From: Anaerolineales bacterium UBA6128
GTDB lineage: Bacteria > Chloroflexota > Anaerolineae > UBA1429
NCBI GenBank assembly: GCA_002423325.1
Contig: DIVQ01000062.1
Coordinates: 1 to 7,179, forward strand
Direction of reading: 5' to 3'
DNA: 7,179 nucleotides
Made by a program: the position numbers and the translations under genes. The notes beneath the pieces were generated by a model. That model was not told the DNA's origin and did no database searches. It saw nothing but the letters and a program-made list of their open reading frames with translations. Shown one piece after another: positions 1 through 6,276 of the stretch. Numbering within the stretch: position 1 is the stretch's first letter; each line of letters opens with the position of its first letter.

Positions 1-562
1 GGGTGATGCCGCCGGCCTCGCCCGCTTGCACATTGCTCGTGCGGATGACGTCCAGCAGCGATGTCTTGCCGTGGTCCACATGCCCCAGAATCGTGACGAC
101 CGGCGGGCGCTCGCGCAGGAACTCGGCCTCTTCGTCGCTGTAGGTGCGGCGCCGTACGCCCTCCATGGGCTTGAAGGTCTCTTCCTCAGCCTGTTCCGGC
201 TCGGGCGCCTTGGGCTCAACGACCGTGTAGCCCATGTCCTCCGCCACGATGGTGGCTGTGTCGTGATCAATCTGCTGGTTGATATTGGCCATGACGCCGG
301 CGTTCATCAGCCCTTTGATCAACTCGATTGGCCCGCACCCCATCAAATCGGCCAGCTCACGGACAGTGATCTGCGGCGGCAGTTCGATTTCCTGGGGGCG
401 GCTGGGCGCTTCGGGCGCCTTGGCCGGTCGCGCCGTCTCAGCGGGTCGCGGTGCCGAACTTGAGCCCCCGCTTGACGAGCGCGAACGCGATCCGCGCTGC
501 TGCGATCGATTGCGGTTGTTCCGGCTGCCTGGGCGGTTTCCGCCCTTGCTTGTTTGTGCCAT
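1..562 (-). CDS. infB: Translation initiation factor IF-2, N-terminal part (truncated by window edge)
   Basis: IF-2 is the GTPase that brings initiator fMet-tRNA to the 30S subunit and promotes subunit joining. The ATG at 560-562 follows a purine-rich ribosome binding site (AAAGGGGAAG, 5 nt before the ATG). 187 codons are visible before the window ends. Residues 1-60 are a basic, Ser/Arg/Gly/Pro-rich linker of low complexity. Residues about 61-113 are an IF2_N domain (VRELADLMG, then IELIKGLMNAGVMANINQ, IVAEDMGY). An acidic linker follows, then the G domain with the P-loop GHVDHGKT at 160-167. The last residues visible (EAGGIT, 182-187) are the start of switch I, which normally continues QHIGAY. 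The N-terminal region is short compared with enterobacterial IF-2, as is usual outside Proteobacteria. The gene is downstream of nusA and ylxR, the classical order. The frame and motifs leave little doubt about identity. Confidence 0.97.
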   Translation of the reverse strand, partial: MAQTSKGGNRPGSRNNRNRSQQRGSRSRSSSGGSSSAPRPAETARPAKAPEAPSRPQEIELPPQITVRELADLMGCGPIELIKGLMNAGVMANINQQIDHDTATIVAEDMGYTVVEPKAPEPEQAEEETFKPMEGVRRRTYSDEEAEFLRERPPVVTILGHVDHGKTSLLDVIRTSNVQAGEAGGIT

Positions 563-904
563 ATTCACTTCCCCTTTCTGAGCGCGCTGCGCTCGACGGG
601 CTGTATCCGATGCACGGGTCACGCAGCGCTGTCACGAGCAACCGTAGAGGCGCGCTCGTACAGCGTCCGGGAGAGTGCGTCGATACCGGGTGATCCATGT
701 GCGGGGAAGGGGTGGAGAGAGAAAGAGGAGTTCTGCGAGCCCAATGCAACCTGCTCAGCCCCTCATTATCACGCCCCCTCAGCGCACAGGGTGGCCAGAC
801 GCATGTGTTGTTTCATGCCCGTTTCCACAACATGAGCCTGATCTGCGCCCAATCCTCGGCGACTCGCCATCCTGCGCTTGTCGCTGTATGCATTCGTAGA
901 CATA
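563..904. other. 342-bp gap between ylxR and infB; no credible gene
   Basis: No reading frame here resembles a known family on either strand; the ribosomal L7Ae-like gene (ylxQ) often found at this position is absent. I see no tRNA and no convincing promoter. Read on the minus strand (the operon direction), it holds a pyrimidine-rich stretch around 703-730 that includes CTTCCCC, complementary to the infB ribosome binding site GGGGAAG (568-574). It also holds a small perfect hairpin, GAGCGC-AGC-GCGCTC, at 580-594 just before that site. It is probably a long infB leader or spacer transcribed from the nusA promoter; this is inference. Confidence 0.5.
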
Positions 905-1213
905 TCACTCGTGATCCGACGCGGCATCCTGCACCGATTCGGCCGGACGCTCAGGGAGTTGCTGGCCGTAGGACTCTAGTGTCGCGAGGTCCTCGGCCGT
1001 CAGCGTTGTTTTGAGCGCTGCACCCAGCACTCTATGCTTCAGTGCAGCCGTCCAGCAGTCCCTGTAGGCGCACAAGTAGACGCCTCTACCGTTCATTTTC
1101 CCGCTGGGATCGATCAGCACTTGACCGGTGGGCGTACGCACAACACGACACAACTGTCGCTTGTTCAACACCCGCCGGCAAGCGACGCACGTTCTCTGCG
1201 GCTGTCTCTTCAC
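905..1213 (-). CDS. ylxR: YlxR-family RNA-binding protein (RNase P modulator RnpM, DUF448)
   Basis: A small basic protein of 102 residues with the family hallmarks: RTCVACR at 7-13, LCRVVRTPTG at 21-30, and GRGVYLC at 42-48 leading into a helix with Trp and a basic patch. YlxR proteins are nucleoid- or RNA-associated; in Bacillus subtilis the protein (RnpM) was shown to bind and modulate RNase P. The C-terminal 30 residues (from about TLTAEDL) are an acidic, poorly conserved tail. The start is a GTG at 1211-1213 preceded by GGGGGAG 3 nt upstream, within a 38-nt spacer after the nusA stop, so it is co-transcribed with nusA. The nusA-ylxR-infB neighbourhood supports the call. The four-Cys pattern of some members is only partly present (C9, C12, C22, C48). 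Confidence 0.93.
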   Translation of the reverse strand: MKRQPQRTCVACRRVLNKRQLCRVVRTPTGQVLIDPSGKMNGRGVYLCAYRDCWTAALKHRVLGAALKTTLTAEDLATLESYGQQLPERPAESVQDAASDHE

Positions 1214-1251
1214 CGCTCCCCCGGGCAGTCGGGCTTTATAGTGGCCCGCTG

Positions 1252-2862
1252 CTAATAGTCCTCGTCGCCCCAGTCGTTGCGGTCGCGGCCCGGCTTGCGC
1301 CTCTTGCGCGCCACCACCTCGCCGAGTTGCTCATCGTACTCGAGCTGGCGACCGAGGGTGCGCTTGCGGCGCTGCTTCTTGGACGGCTTGCCGTCCTCGT
1401 CCTCTTCTTCCTCGTCCCAGCCTTCGTCCACCGGTTCTTCCGTTTGAACCATAGGAATCGTTTCCTCAACGGTTTCTGGCGCCTGCTCCTCGGGAGCCGT
1501 CTCCGTACCGGCTTCCAGGGGCTCGGGCGTGATCTCTTCGGTGGCCTCTGTTTCCGCCGCGACTTTGGGCGCGACCTCGGCCACGATCTCTGGCGTGACT
1601 GCTTCAGCTTCGACGGTCTCGTCGGCCGAGGCAACCGGCTCTTCAGCCAAAGCGGGCTCTGCAAGTTCCGGCTCGCCGGCAACGACAAGCCCTTCGGTCT
1701 CCTCGTCCTCCAGACCGACCTCAGCCTCGGCGAGCAATTCGGCGGCGGCTGCGCGCGCGGCCTCAAGCTCGCGTTCGCGTTCAGCGGCCTCGGCAGCCTC
1801 TGCAGCCAGGCGCTCCAGTTCAACGGATGCGTCACTCTCGCTGCGGATGTCGATGCGCCAGCCGGTCAGTTTGGCTGCCAGGCGGGCATTCTGCCCTTCC
1901 TTGCCGATCGCCAGCGAGAGCGCCTTGTCGGGCACGATGACCTTGGCGGTCTTTTCTGCCTGGTTGAGGTACACAGAGGTGACCTTGGCCGGGCTGAGCG
2001 CGTTAGAGATGTAGGTCGGCAGGTCGGGCGCCCAGGCCACGACGTCGATCTTTTCGCCGTTCAGCTCGTTGACGATATTCTGGATGCGCACCCCGCGGAT
2101 GCCCACGCAGGAGCCCACCGGCTCCACGCCCGGCTGCGTGGCCGAGACGGCGACCTTGGATCGCCAGCCTGCCTCGCGGATGATGGCCTTGACTTCGACC
2201 ACGCCGCTGTAGATCTCGGGCACTTCGAGCTCGAGCAGGCGTCGCAGCAGGCCCTGATGCGTGCGCGAAAGGATGATCTGGGGACCGCGTCCGGTGCGCT
2301 CAACTTCGACGATATAAGCGCGGATGCGCTGATTGTAGCGATAGTTTTCGCCGGGGATCTGCTCGCTGCGCGGCAGGATCGCCTCAGCCTTGCCCAGGCT
2401 TACGCGCACATTGCGCGAATGGGCGTCAATCTCGAGGATTACGCCGTTGACGATCTCGCCGGCGCGATCCGCGTATTCCTGGTAGACAGAGTCATGCTCG
2501 GCCTCGCGGATGCGCTGCATGATGACCTGCTTGGCCGTCTGAGCGGCGATGCGCCCAAAGTTACGCGGGGTGAGCTCCTGAATGATGGTCTCGCCCACTT
2601 CAGCGTCCGGCTTGATGGCGCGCGCATCGGCCAGCGTCATCTGTGTCTCCGAGTTCTCAAGTTCCTCGACGACAAGGCGGCTGACAAAGACGCGCGCAGC
2701 ACCGGTGTGCTCATCCAAGTCCACCGAGATGTTCTGCTCGTCTCCATGGTTGCGCTTGTACGCAGCAGCCAAGGCGGCTTCGATCGCCTCGATAATGACT
2801 TCAGGAGCCAGGTTGCGATCCGAGCAGAGCTGCGTGATCGCAATCTCGAATTCGCTTTTCAT
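1252..2862 (-). CDS. nusA: Transcription termination/antitermination factor NusA with long acidic C-terminal extension
   Basis: NusA binds RNA polymerase and nascent RNA, enhancing pausing and intrinsic termination and acting in antitermination complexes. The chosen ATG (2860-2862) starts MKSEFEIAI and is preceded by AGGAGG at 2874-2879; the frame is open upstream, but no family similarity is seen there. The protein has 536 residues. The N-terminal RNA polymerase-binding domain spans about 1-130 (IEAALAAAYKRNHG; FGRIAAQTAKQVIMQRIREAE). The S1 domain covers about 134-200 (GEIVNGVI, ILPRSEQIPGE, IILSRT). Two KH domains span about 201-342 (VKAIIREAGWRSKVAV, CVGIRGVRIQNIVNEL, VPDKALSLAIGKEGQNARLAAKLTGW). 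The core ends near 342. What follows is unusual: an Ala/Glu/Arg helix (344-382, possible coiled coil), an acidic Pro/Glu/Ala stretch (383-490), a basic cluster (492-503) and a final EYDEQLGEVV...DWGDEDY tail. E. coli NusA instead carries two acidic-repeat domains; B. subtilis NusA lacks any. It is the first gene of the minus-strand operon. Confidence 0.97.
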   Translation of the reverse strand: MKSEFEIAITQLCSDRNLAPEVIIEAIEAALAAAYKRNHGDEQNISVDLDEHTGAARVFVSRLVVEELENSETQMTLADARAIKPDAEVGETIIQELTPRNFGRIAAQTAKQVIMQRIREAEHDSVYQEYADRAGEIVNGVILEIDAHSRNVRVSLGKAEAILPRSEQIPGENYRYNQRIRAYIVEVERTGRGPQIILSRTHQGLLRRLLELEVPEIYSGVVEVKAIIREAGWRSKVAVSATQPGVEPVGSCVGIRGVRIQNIVNELNGEKIDVVAWAPDLPTYISNALSPAKVTSVYLNQAEKTAKVIVPDKALSLAIGKEGQNARLAAKLTGWRIDIRSESDASVELERLAAEAAEAAERERELEAARAAAAELLAEAEVGLEDEETEGLVVAGEPELAEPALAEEPVASADETVEAEAVTPEIVAEVAPKVAAETEATEEITPEPLEAGTETAPEEQAPETVEETIPMVQTEEPVDEGWDEEEEDEDGKPSKKQRRKRTLGRQLEYDEQLGEVVARKRRKPGRDRNDWGDEDY

Positions 2863-2898
2863 AGGATCGTAGTCCTCCTCAAGGCCCCTATAACAAGA

Positions 2899-2920
2899 AA
2901 AGTGGGGTATCGCCCACTTT
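2899..2920 (-). terminator. Terminator-like hairpin in nusA leader (possible attenuator)
   Basis: On the minus strand a perfect 8-bp stem (AAAGTGGG / CCCACTTT) with loop CGATAC is followed by the T-rich tail TCTTGTTAT. It lies between the predicted nusA promoter (transcription start near 2937) and the nusA ribosome binding site (2874-2879), so any transcript would cross it. The stem is of modest GC content and the tail is interrupted, so it is either a leaky intrinsic terminator/attenuator or a pause hairpin. Confidence 0.5.
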
Positions 2921-2943
2921 CCCCAAGAGGAACCTTTGCTCCG

Positions 2944-2972
2944 AGTATACCACGTCTCGGGCAAACACGCAA
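2944..2972 (-). promoter_or_regulatory. Predicted sigma70-type promoter of the nusA-ylxR-infB operon
   Basis: On the minus strand, -10 TATACT (2944-2949) is preceded by TGG, which gives an extended -10 (TGn). It lies 17 bp from a weaker -35 TTGCGT (2967-2972). The predicted start is near 2937, giving a leader of about 75 nt before the nusA ATG. No rimP gene precedes nusA, so this is the natural place for the operon promoter. Confidence 0.65.
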
Positions 2973-2997
2973 ATAATCCGGGCTTTGGCAAGTACGA

Positions 2998-3023
2998 GCG
3001 GTTGCGGGCCGCGGTTGCGGGCC
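2998..3023. repeat. Perfect 13-bp tandem repeat between divergent promoters
   Basis: GCGGTTGCGGGCC occurs at 2998-3010 and again at 3011-3023 with no spacer or mismatch. It lies 25 bp from the nusA -35 and 7 bp upstream of the -35 of the fmdB-tgt promoter. The position suits a regulator-binding site, but it could be a slippage duplication. Confidence 0.85.
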
Positions 3024-3030
3024 AGAGGTT

Positions 3031-3059
3031 TTGACCGGGCCTTTCGACGGGCGTACAAT
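3031..3059 (+). promoter_or_regulatory. Predicted sigma70-type promoter of the fmdB-tgt-uppP run
   Basis: TTGACC (3031-3036, 5 of 6 consensus) and TACAAT (3054-3059, 5 of 6) are separated by an ideal 17 bp. The predicted start is near 3066, leaving a leader of about 22 nt with the ribosome binding site CTGAGGTG before the ATG at 3088. Confidence 0.8.
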
Positions 3060-3087
3060 ATCCGCAAACGCTCCTGAGGTGCGACCC

Positions 3088-3324
3088 ATGCCTCTCTATG
3101 AATATCGTTGCGAAGCCTGCAGGATAAAGTTCGATCTCTTGCGCAGCTTTGCCGACGCGGATGCCCCGGCCCGCTGTCCGCAGTGTGGCGGCCAGGATAC
3201 CAAACGCGAGCTGTCGCGTGTGGTGGCCATGCGCAGCGGCGGTGGCGAGGGCGCCGAGTCGGCCGGTGGCGGCAGCAGTTGTGCCGGCTGCTCGTCGAGC
3301 AACTGCGCCAACTGCAGTCGCTGA
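3088..3324 (+). CDS. FmdB-family zinc-ribbon protein
   Basis: A 78-residue protein starting MPLYEYRCEAC, the standard opening of the FmdB/CxxC_CXXC_SSSS regulatory-protein family. Two CxxC pairs, C8/C11 and C30/C33 (CPQCG), should bind one zinc ion as a rubredoxin-like ribbon. After ELSRVV comes a Gly/Ser-rich linker (50-64) and a Cys-rich tail with two more CxxC pairs (C65/C68 and C73/C76). Such Ser/Cys tails are common in this family. The name comes from a putative regulator in a formamidase/amidase cluster; the biochemical role of most members, including this one, is unknown. It is the first gene behind the strong promoter at 3031-3059, with GAGGT 7 nt before the ATG. Its stop is one base from the tgt start, so it may help set translation of tgt. 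Confidence 0.9.
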   Translation: MPLYEYRCEACRIKFDLLRSFADADAPARCPQCGGQDTKRELSRVVAMRSGGGEGAESAGGGSSCAGCSSSNCANCSR

Positions 3325-3325
3325 C

Positions 3326-4510
3326 GTGGTGGCCTCTGCGGTACAGCCCGTCTCGTTCGATCTGCTGGCGCGTGACGACGCCGCGCGCGCCGGCCTGCTG
3401 CATACCCCCCACGGCGATGTCGCCACGCCCGTCTTTTGCCCCGTGGGCACCCAGGCCACGGTCAAGGCCCTGGCTCCGCGCGACCTGCTCGAGCTCGACG
3501 CGCCGATGATCCTGGCCAACACGTATCACCTGTACCTGCGTCCCGGCGCGGCGCTGATCGCACGGCTGGGCGGGCTGCACCGCTTCATGGACTGGCCACG
3601 TCCCATCCTGACCGATAGCGGCGGGTTCCAGGTGTTCAGTTTGCAAGAGCTGCGCAAGCTCGATGACACCGGCGTCACCTTTCGCTCGCACATTGATGGC
3701 TCAGAGCACCGCTTCACGCCCGAGCGAGTGGTCGAGATCCAGGAGCAACTCGGTTCCGACATTGCCATGGTGCTGGACGAATGCGCCGAACCGCACGACT
3801 ATGCGTACGTGCAGGCAGCCATGCGCCGCACGCATCTGTGGGCCGAGGCCTGTCTGAAGGCGCACACCCGTGCCGACCAGGCGCTGTTCGGCATTGTGCA
3901 GGGCGGCGTATTCGAGGACCTGCGCGCCGAAAGCGCCCGGGCGTTGGCCGCGCTCGATTTTCCCGGCTATGCCATCGGCGGGCTCTCGGTGGGCGAAACC
4001 AAAGCCGATATGCTGCGTATACTCGATCACGTCACGCCGCTGCTGCCGCAGGCCAAGCCGCGCTATCTGATGGGCGTGGGTTCGCCAGAGGACCTGGTGG
4101 AGGGCGTGGCGCGCGGCGTCGACATCTTTGACTGCGTGCTGCCCACACGGCTGGCGCGCAACGGCGCCGTCTTTACGCCGGACGGCCGGATGAACTTGCG
4201 CAACGCGGCGCACACTGAGGATCGGCGGCCCATCCAGGAGGGCTGCACCTGCTACGCCTGCACGCACTTTACGCGTGCCTATCTGCGCCATCTGACCATG
4301 AGCCGCGAGATCCTGGGCGTCTACCTGAGCACGTTGCACAACGTTCACTTTTTGCTGCAGTTGATGCGTGACCTGCGCGCCGCCGTGCTGCGAGGCGAGT
4401 TCGCCGCCTATCGCGAGGCCTTTCTGGCGCGCTATCGCGTGGCTGATGGCGAGGCGCGCACGCAGAACCGCCGCGCGCGCCAGGCGCGCCTCGGCGGCGC
4501 CGACCGCTAG
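3326..4510 (+). CDS. tgt: tRNA-guanine(34) transglycosylase (queuosine biosynthesis)
   Basis: Tgt swaps the guanine at the wobble position (34) of Tyr, His, Asp and Asn tRNAs for preQ1, the precursor of queuosine. From the first of two tandem GTG codons the protein is 394 residues, close to the usual 370-390. Visible family features: TPHG and PVGTQATVKAL at 27-49; NTYHLYLRPG at 65-74; the general acid Asp in DSGGFQ (D97); FGIVQGGV at 188-195; GGLSVGE at 218-224; GVGSPEDL at 250-257; and the nucleophile Asp in DIFDCVLPTR (D269). The zinc ligands C307, C309 and C312 (CTCYAC) and H338 are all present, so the enzyme should be active. The frame stays open further upstream over fmdB, but no similarity is seen there. 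There is no strong ribosome binding site before the GTG, and the 1-nt gap after fmdB suggests coupled translation. GTG at 3329 is an equally possible start. No queA or other queuosine gene is in the window. Confidence 0.97.
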   Translation: MVASAVQPVSFDLLARDDAARAGLLHTPHGDVATPVFCPVGTQATVKALAPRDLLELDAPMILANTYHLYLRPGAALIARLGGLHRFMDWPRPILTDSGGFQVFSLQELRKLDDTGVTFRSHIDGSEHRFTPERVVEIQEQLGSDIAMVLDECAEPHDYAYVQAAMRRTHLWAEACLKAHTRADQALFGIVQGGVFEDLRAESARALAALDFPGYAIGGLSVGETKADMLRILDHVTPLLPQAKPRYLMGVGSPEDLVEGVARGVDIFDCVLPTRLARNGAVFTPDGRMNLRNAAHTEDRRPIQEGCTCYACTHFTRAYLRHLTMSREILGVYLSTLHNVHFLLQLMRDLRAAVLRGEFAAYREAFLARYRVADGEARTQNRRARQARLGGADR

Positions 4511-4550
4511 CGCCGCGGCATACATACTTGTCCGACAGGAGATGCGCTGC

Positions 4551-5360
4551 ATGTCCACGCTACAGGCCATCATTCTCGGTATCGTGCAGGGATTGACCGA
4601 GTTCCTGCCCATCAGCAGTTCCGCGCACTTGGCGTTGGTGCCCTGGGTGCTGGGATGGCCGGTGCCCAGCCTGACCTTTGACACGGTGCTGCATATGGGC
4701 ACGCTGGTGGCGGTTGTGGCTTACTTTTGGGGCGACATCTGGCGGATTCTGGGGGCCTGGTGGCAGAGCCTGCGCACTCGGCGCATCGACAATCCCGACG
4801 CGCGCCTGGCCTGGCTGTTGATCCTGGCCACGCTCCCGGCGGTGCTGGCGGGCGTTCTGCTGGAGGATCTGGTGGAGGGCTTGCTGAGCACTCCGGCTGT
4901 GGTCGCCGCTTTCCTGATTGTGACGGGCGTGCTGCTGTTCGTCTCCGACCGCGTGGGGCGCAAGCAGCGCACGCTGGAGCAATTGAACACGCTCGATGCG
5001 GTCAGCATTGGCGTCGCGCAAGCCTGCGCGATCATTCCAGGATTGTCGCGCTCGGGCCTCACCATCGCTGCCGGGCTGTTCCGCGGGCTGACGCGCGAGG
5101 AAGCCGCGCGCTTTGCGTTCCTGCTGGCGCTGCCGATCACCTTTGGGGCCGCTGCGCAGCAGGTCTACATAGCGGCGCGGGCCGGCCTCAGCAGCGCCGA
5201 CTTGCTGCCGATGCTGCTCGGTGCGGGCGCGGCGCTGGTAGCGGGCTACCTGGCCATCCGCCTCTTGCTGGGTTATGTGCGCAGCCACAGTCTGCGCCCC
5301 TTTGCCTATTACTGCTGGGTGGTGGGGGTGGCCGGACTGGTGCTGGCGTGGCTGCGCTGA
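4551..5360 (+). CDS. uppP: Undecaprenyl-diphosphatase (UppP/BacA)
   Basis: This integral membrane enzyme dephosphorylates undecaprenyl pyrophosphate to the monophosphate on the outer face of the cytoplasmic membrane. It recycles the lipid carrier for peptidoglycan and other envelope polymers; overexpression is known to give bacitracin resistance. The protein is 269 residues (E. coli 273). The N-terminal motif LTEFLPISSSAH holds E17 and H26, and the second motif PGLSRSG (163-169) holds the catalytic Arg R167. Several hydrophobic segments are visible (for example 51-60, 86-104, 115-131, 187-203, 218-241, 251-267). The ATG at 4551 is chosen because AGGAGA lies 8 nt upstream and the MSTLQAIILGIVQG opening matches the family; an in-frame ATG at 4542 lies inside the ribosome binding site. 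A 40-nt spacer separates it from tgt, so co-transcription is likely. Confidence 0.97.
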   Translation: MSTLQAIILGIVQGLTEFLPISSSAHLALVPWVLGWPVPSLTFDTVLHMGTLVAVVAYFWGDIWRILGAWWQSLRTRRIDNPDARLAWLLILATLPAVLAGVLLEDLVEGLLSTPAVVAAFLIVTGVLLFVSDRVGRKQRTLEQLNTLDAVSIGVAQACAIIPGLSRSGLTIAAGLFRGLTREEAARFAFLLALPITFGAAAQQVYIAARAGLSSADLLPMLLGAGAALVAGYLAIRLLLGYVRSHSLRPFAYYCWVVGVAGLVLAWLR

Positions 5361-6208
5361 ACGCGCGCGTGGCGCTGGCCACCCTTGTGGCGACGGCGCT
5401 GTGCGGCTGCGTCGCGTTGCAGCCTGTGCGCGAGTCCGCCGGCGAGTCGCCGCAGACCGCTGAGGATGCGCTCGTGCGCATCGCCGCCTGCTGGTCGGGC
5501 ACGCCGCTGGCGGAGGACCTGAGCGCGGCGCTGGCGGCTGCGCATCCTGGCCTGGCCGTCGATGTCGCGCGCGGCGACAGCCCCGCCCCCGACGATCTGC
5601 TCGCTGACGGCCAGGCCGACCTCGCGATCGTGGCGCTGCCGGCCGAGGGCGCGCTGCTGCCGGACCCCCCTGATGCCTGGGCCGAGTACCATCCCACGCT
5701 GCTGGCCATCGACGCGCTCGGCGTCTTTGTCCATGTCGGCTCGCCGCTGCGTGATCTGTCTACGGCGCAACTGGCGAGGTTGTACGGGGGCTATGTGCTG
5801 GACTGGAGCGCGCTGGCGGCCGGATCTGGCCAGCCGGCATGGGTGAGCGTGCAAGCGGGCAGCGCCAGCCGCGCGCTGTTCGAGGAACGCATCCTGGGCG
5901 GCGAGGCGCCGTCCTCTGCGACATTGCTGGTGCCGAGCGACCGCGCGGCGGTGGCCTATGTGGCTGAACACCCGCTGGCGCTCGCGTTTGGCTCGGTGGC
6001 CGCACTTGAGGAAGGTGTCGCGCTCGTCGCGCTCGATGGTGTGCTGCCCACCGCGCGCAACGTGGCGCGTGGCGACTATCCCCACACGTGGGCGCTGTAC
6101 GCGCTGTTGGCGCCACAGGCCCCCGCACAGGCCGAGCAGTGGCTGGCCTATGCGCAAAGCGACGCGGGGCGCGAGGTCATCAGCCAACGCTATGCACTGC
6201 CGCGGTAG
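5348..6208 (+). CDS. PstS-like substrate-binding lipoprotein (PBP_like_2 type)
   Basis: The preferred start is the GTG at 5348, inside the end of uppP (13-nt overlap). It gives a 286-residue protein with a lipoprotein signal: Arg7, a hydrophobic core (8-18) and lipobox LCGC with the lipidated Cys at 21. The GTG at 5369 would leave no charged N-region. The mature part follows the PstS/phosphate-binding plan: WSGTPLAEDLSAAL (49-62), LLADGQADLAIVALP (84-98), LLAIDALGVFVHVGSPLRDLS (118-138), AQLARLYGGYVLDWSAL (140-156), GSASRALFEERILGG (171-185), HPLALAFGSVAAL (208-220) and a C-terminal segment with AEQWLAYAQSDAGREVISQRYALP, which resembles the PstS ending. The usual phosphate-contacting signatures (GSTT and GSGTR types) are altered here, so the ligand is uncertain. 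No ABC permease or ATPase gene lies nearby in the window. The fold class is fairly sure; the substrate is not. Confidence 0.8.
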   Translation: MAALNARVALATLVATALCGCVALQPVRESAGESPQTAEDALVRIAACWSGTPLAEDLSAALAAAHPGLAVDVARGDSPAPDDLLADGQADLAIVALPAEGALLPDPPDAWAEYHPTLLAIDALGVFVHVGSPLRDLSTAQLARLYGGYVLDWSALAAGSGQPAWVSVQAGSASRALFEERILGGEAPSSATLLVPSDRAAVAYVAEHPLALAFGSVAALEEGVALVALDGVLPTARNVARGDYPHTWALYALLAPQAPAQAEQWLAYAQSDAGREVISQRYALPR

Positions 6209-6228
6209 GGCGCGGCCGGCGCAAACAC

Positions 6229-6246
6229 CCGGCGCTCTAGCGCCGG
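6229..6246 (+). terminator. Possible terminator of the plus-strand run
   Basis: A 7-bp all-GC stem (CCGGCGC / GCGCCGG) with a TCTA loop starts 21 bp after the lipoprotein stop codon. The tail is TCTATAACG, not a real T-tract, so it would be a weak intrinsic terminator at best, or an RNA 3'-end stabiliser. Confidence 0.4.
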
Positions 6247-6258
6247 TCTATAACGCAA

Positions 6259-6276
6259 AGCCCCCTGAAGGGGGCT
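6259..6276 (-). terminator. Possible terminator of the hydrolase gene; copy 1 of a repeated hairpin
   Basis: The stem is a 7-bp AGCCCCC / GGGGGCT with a 4-nt loop. Read on the minus strand it is followed by TTGCGTTAT, a short T-rich tail. It sits about 85 bp past the hydrolase stop codon. A near-copy occurs at 7133-7149. Confidence 0.45.

Noticed and set aside
438..749. 103-codon minus-strand frame spanning the infB start
   Set aside because: It overlaps the IF-2 N-terminus in another frame, has Ser/Pro/Arg-rich random composition and no match to L7Ae/YlxQ or any known family.
760..840. Imperfect stem CATGTTG/CAACACATG and a 15-codon mini-frame on the minus strand between ylxR and infB
   Set aside because: The stem has a 2-nt bulge and a large loop, and the mini-frame has no clear ribosome binding site; both are within chance expectation.
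1042..2976. 644-codon open frame on the plus strand opposite nusA
   Set aside because: It is antisense to a clearly conserved NusA; its composition is what the GC-rich complementary strand produces, and no family motif is visible.
3149..3325. Upstream extension of the tgt frame over fmdB
   Set aside because: It only shadows the FmdB coding sequence; family similarity starts after the tandem GTG codons.
2863..3522. Upstream extension of the nusA frame to 3522
   Set aside because: It runs antisense through fmdB and its promoter; the ATG at 2862 has AGGAGG and matches the NusA N-terminus.
4727..5347. Upstream part of the long plus-strand frame that continues into the lipoprotein gene
   Set aside because: It overlaps uppP out of frame; the lipoprotein signal peptide and domain begin only at about 5348.
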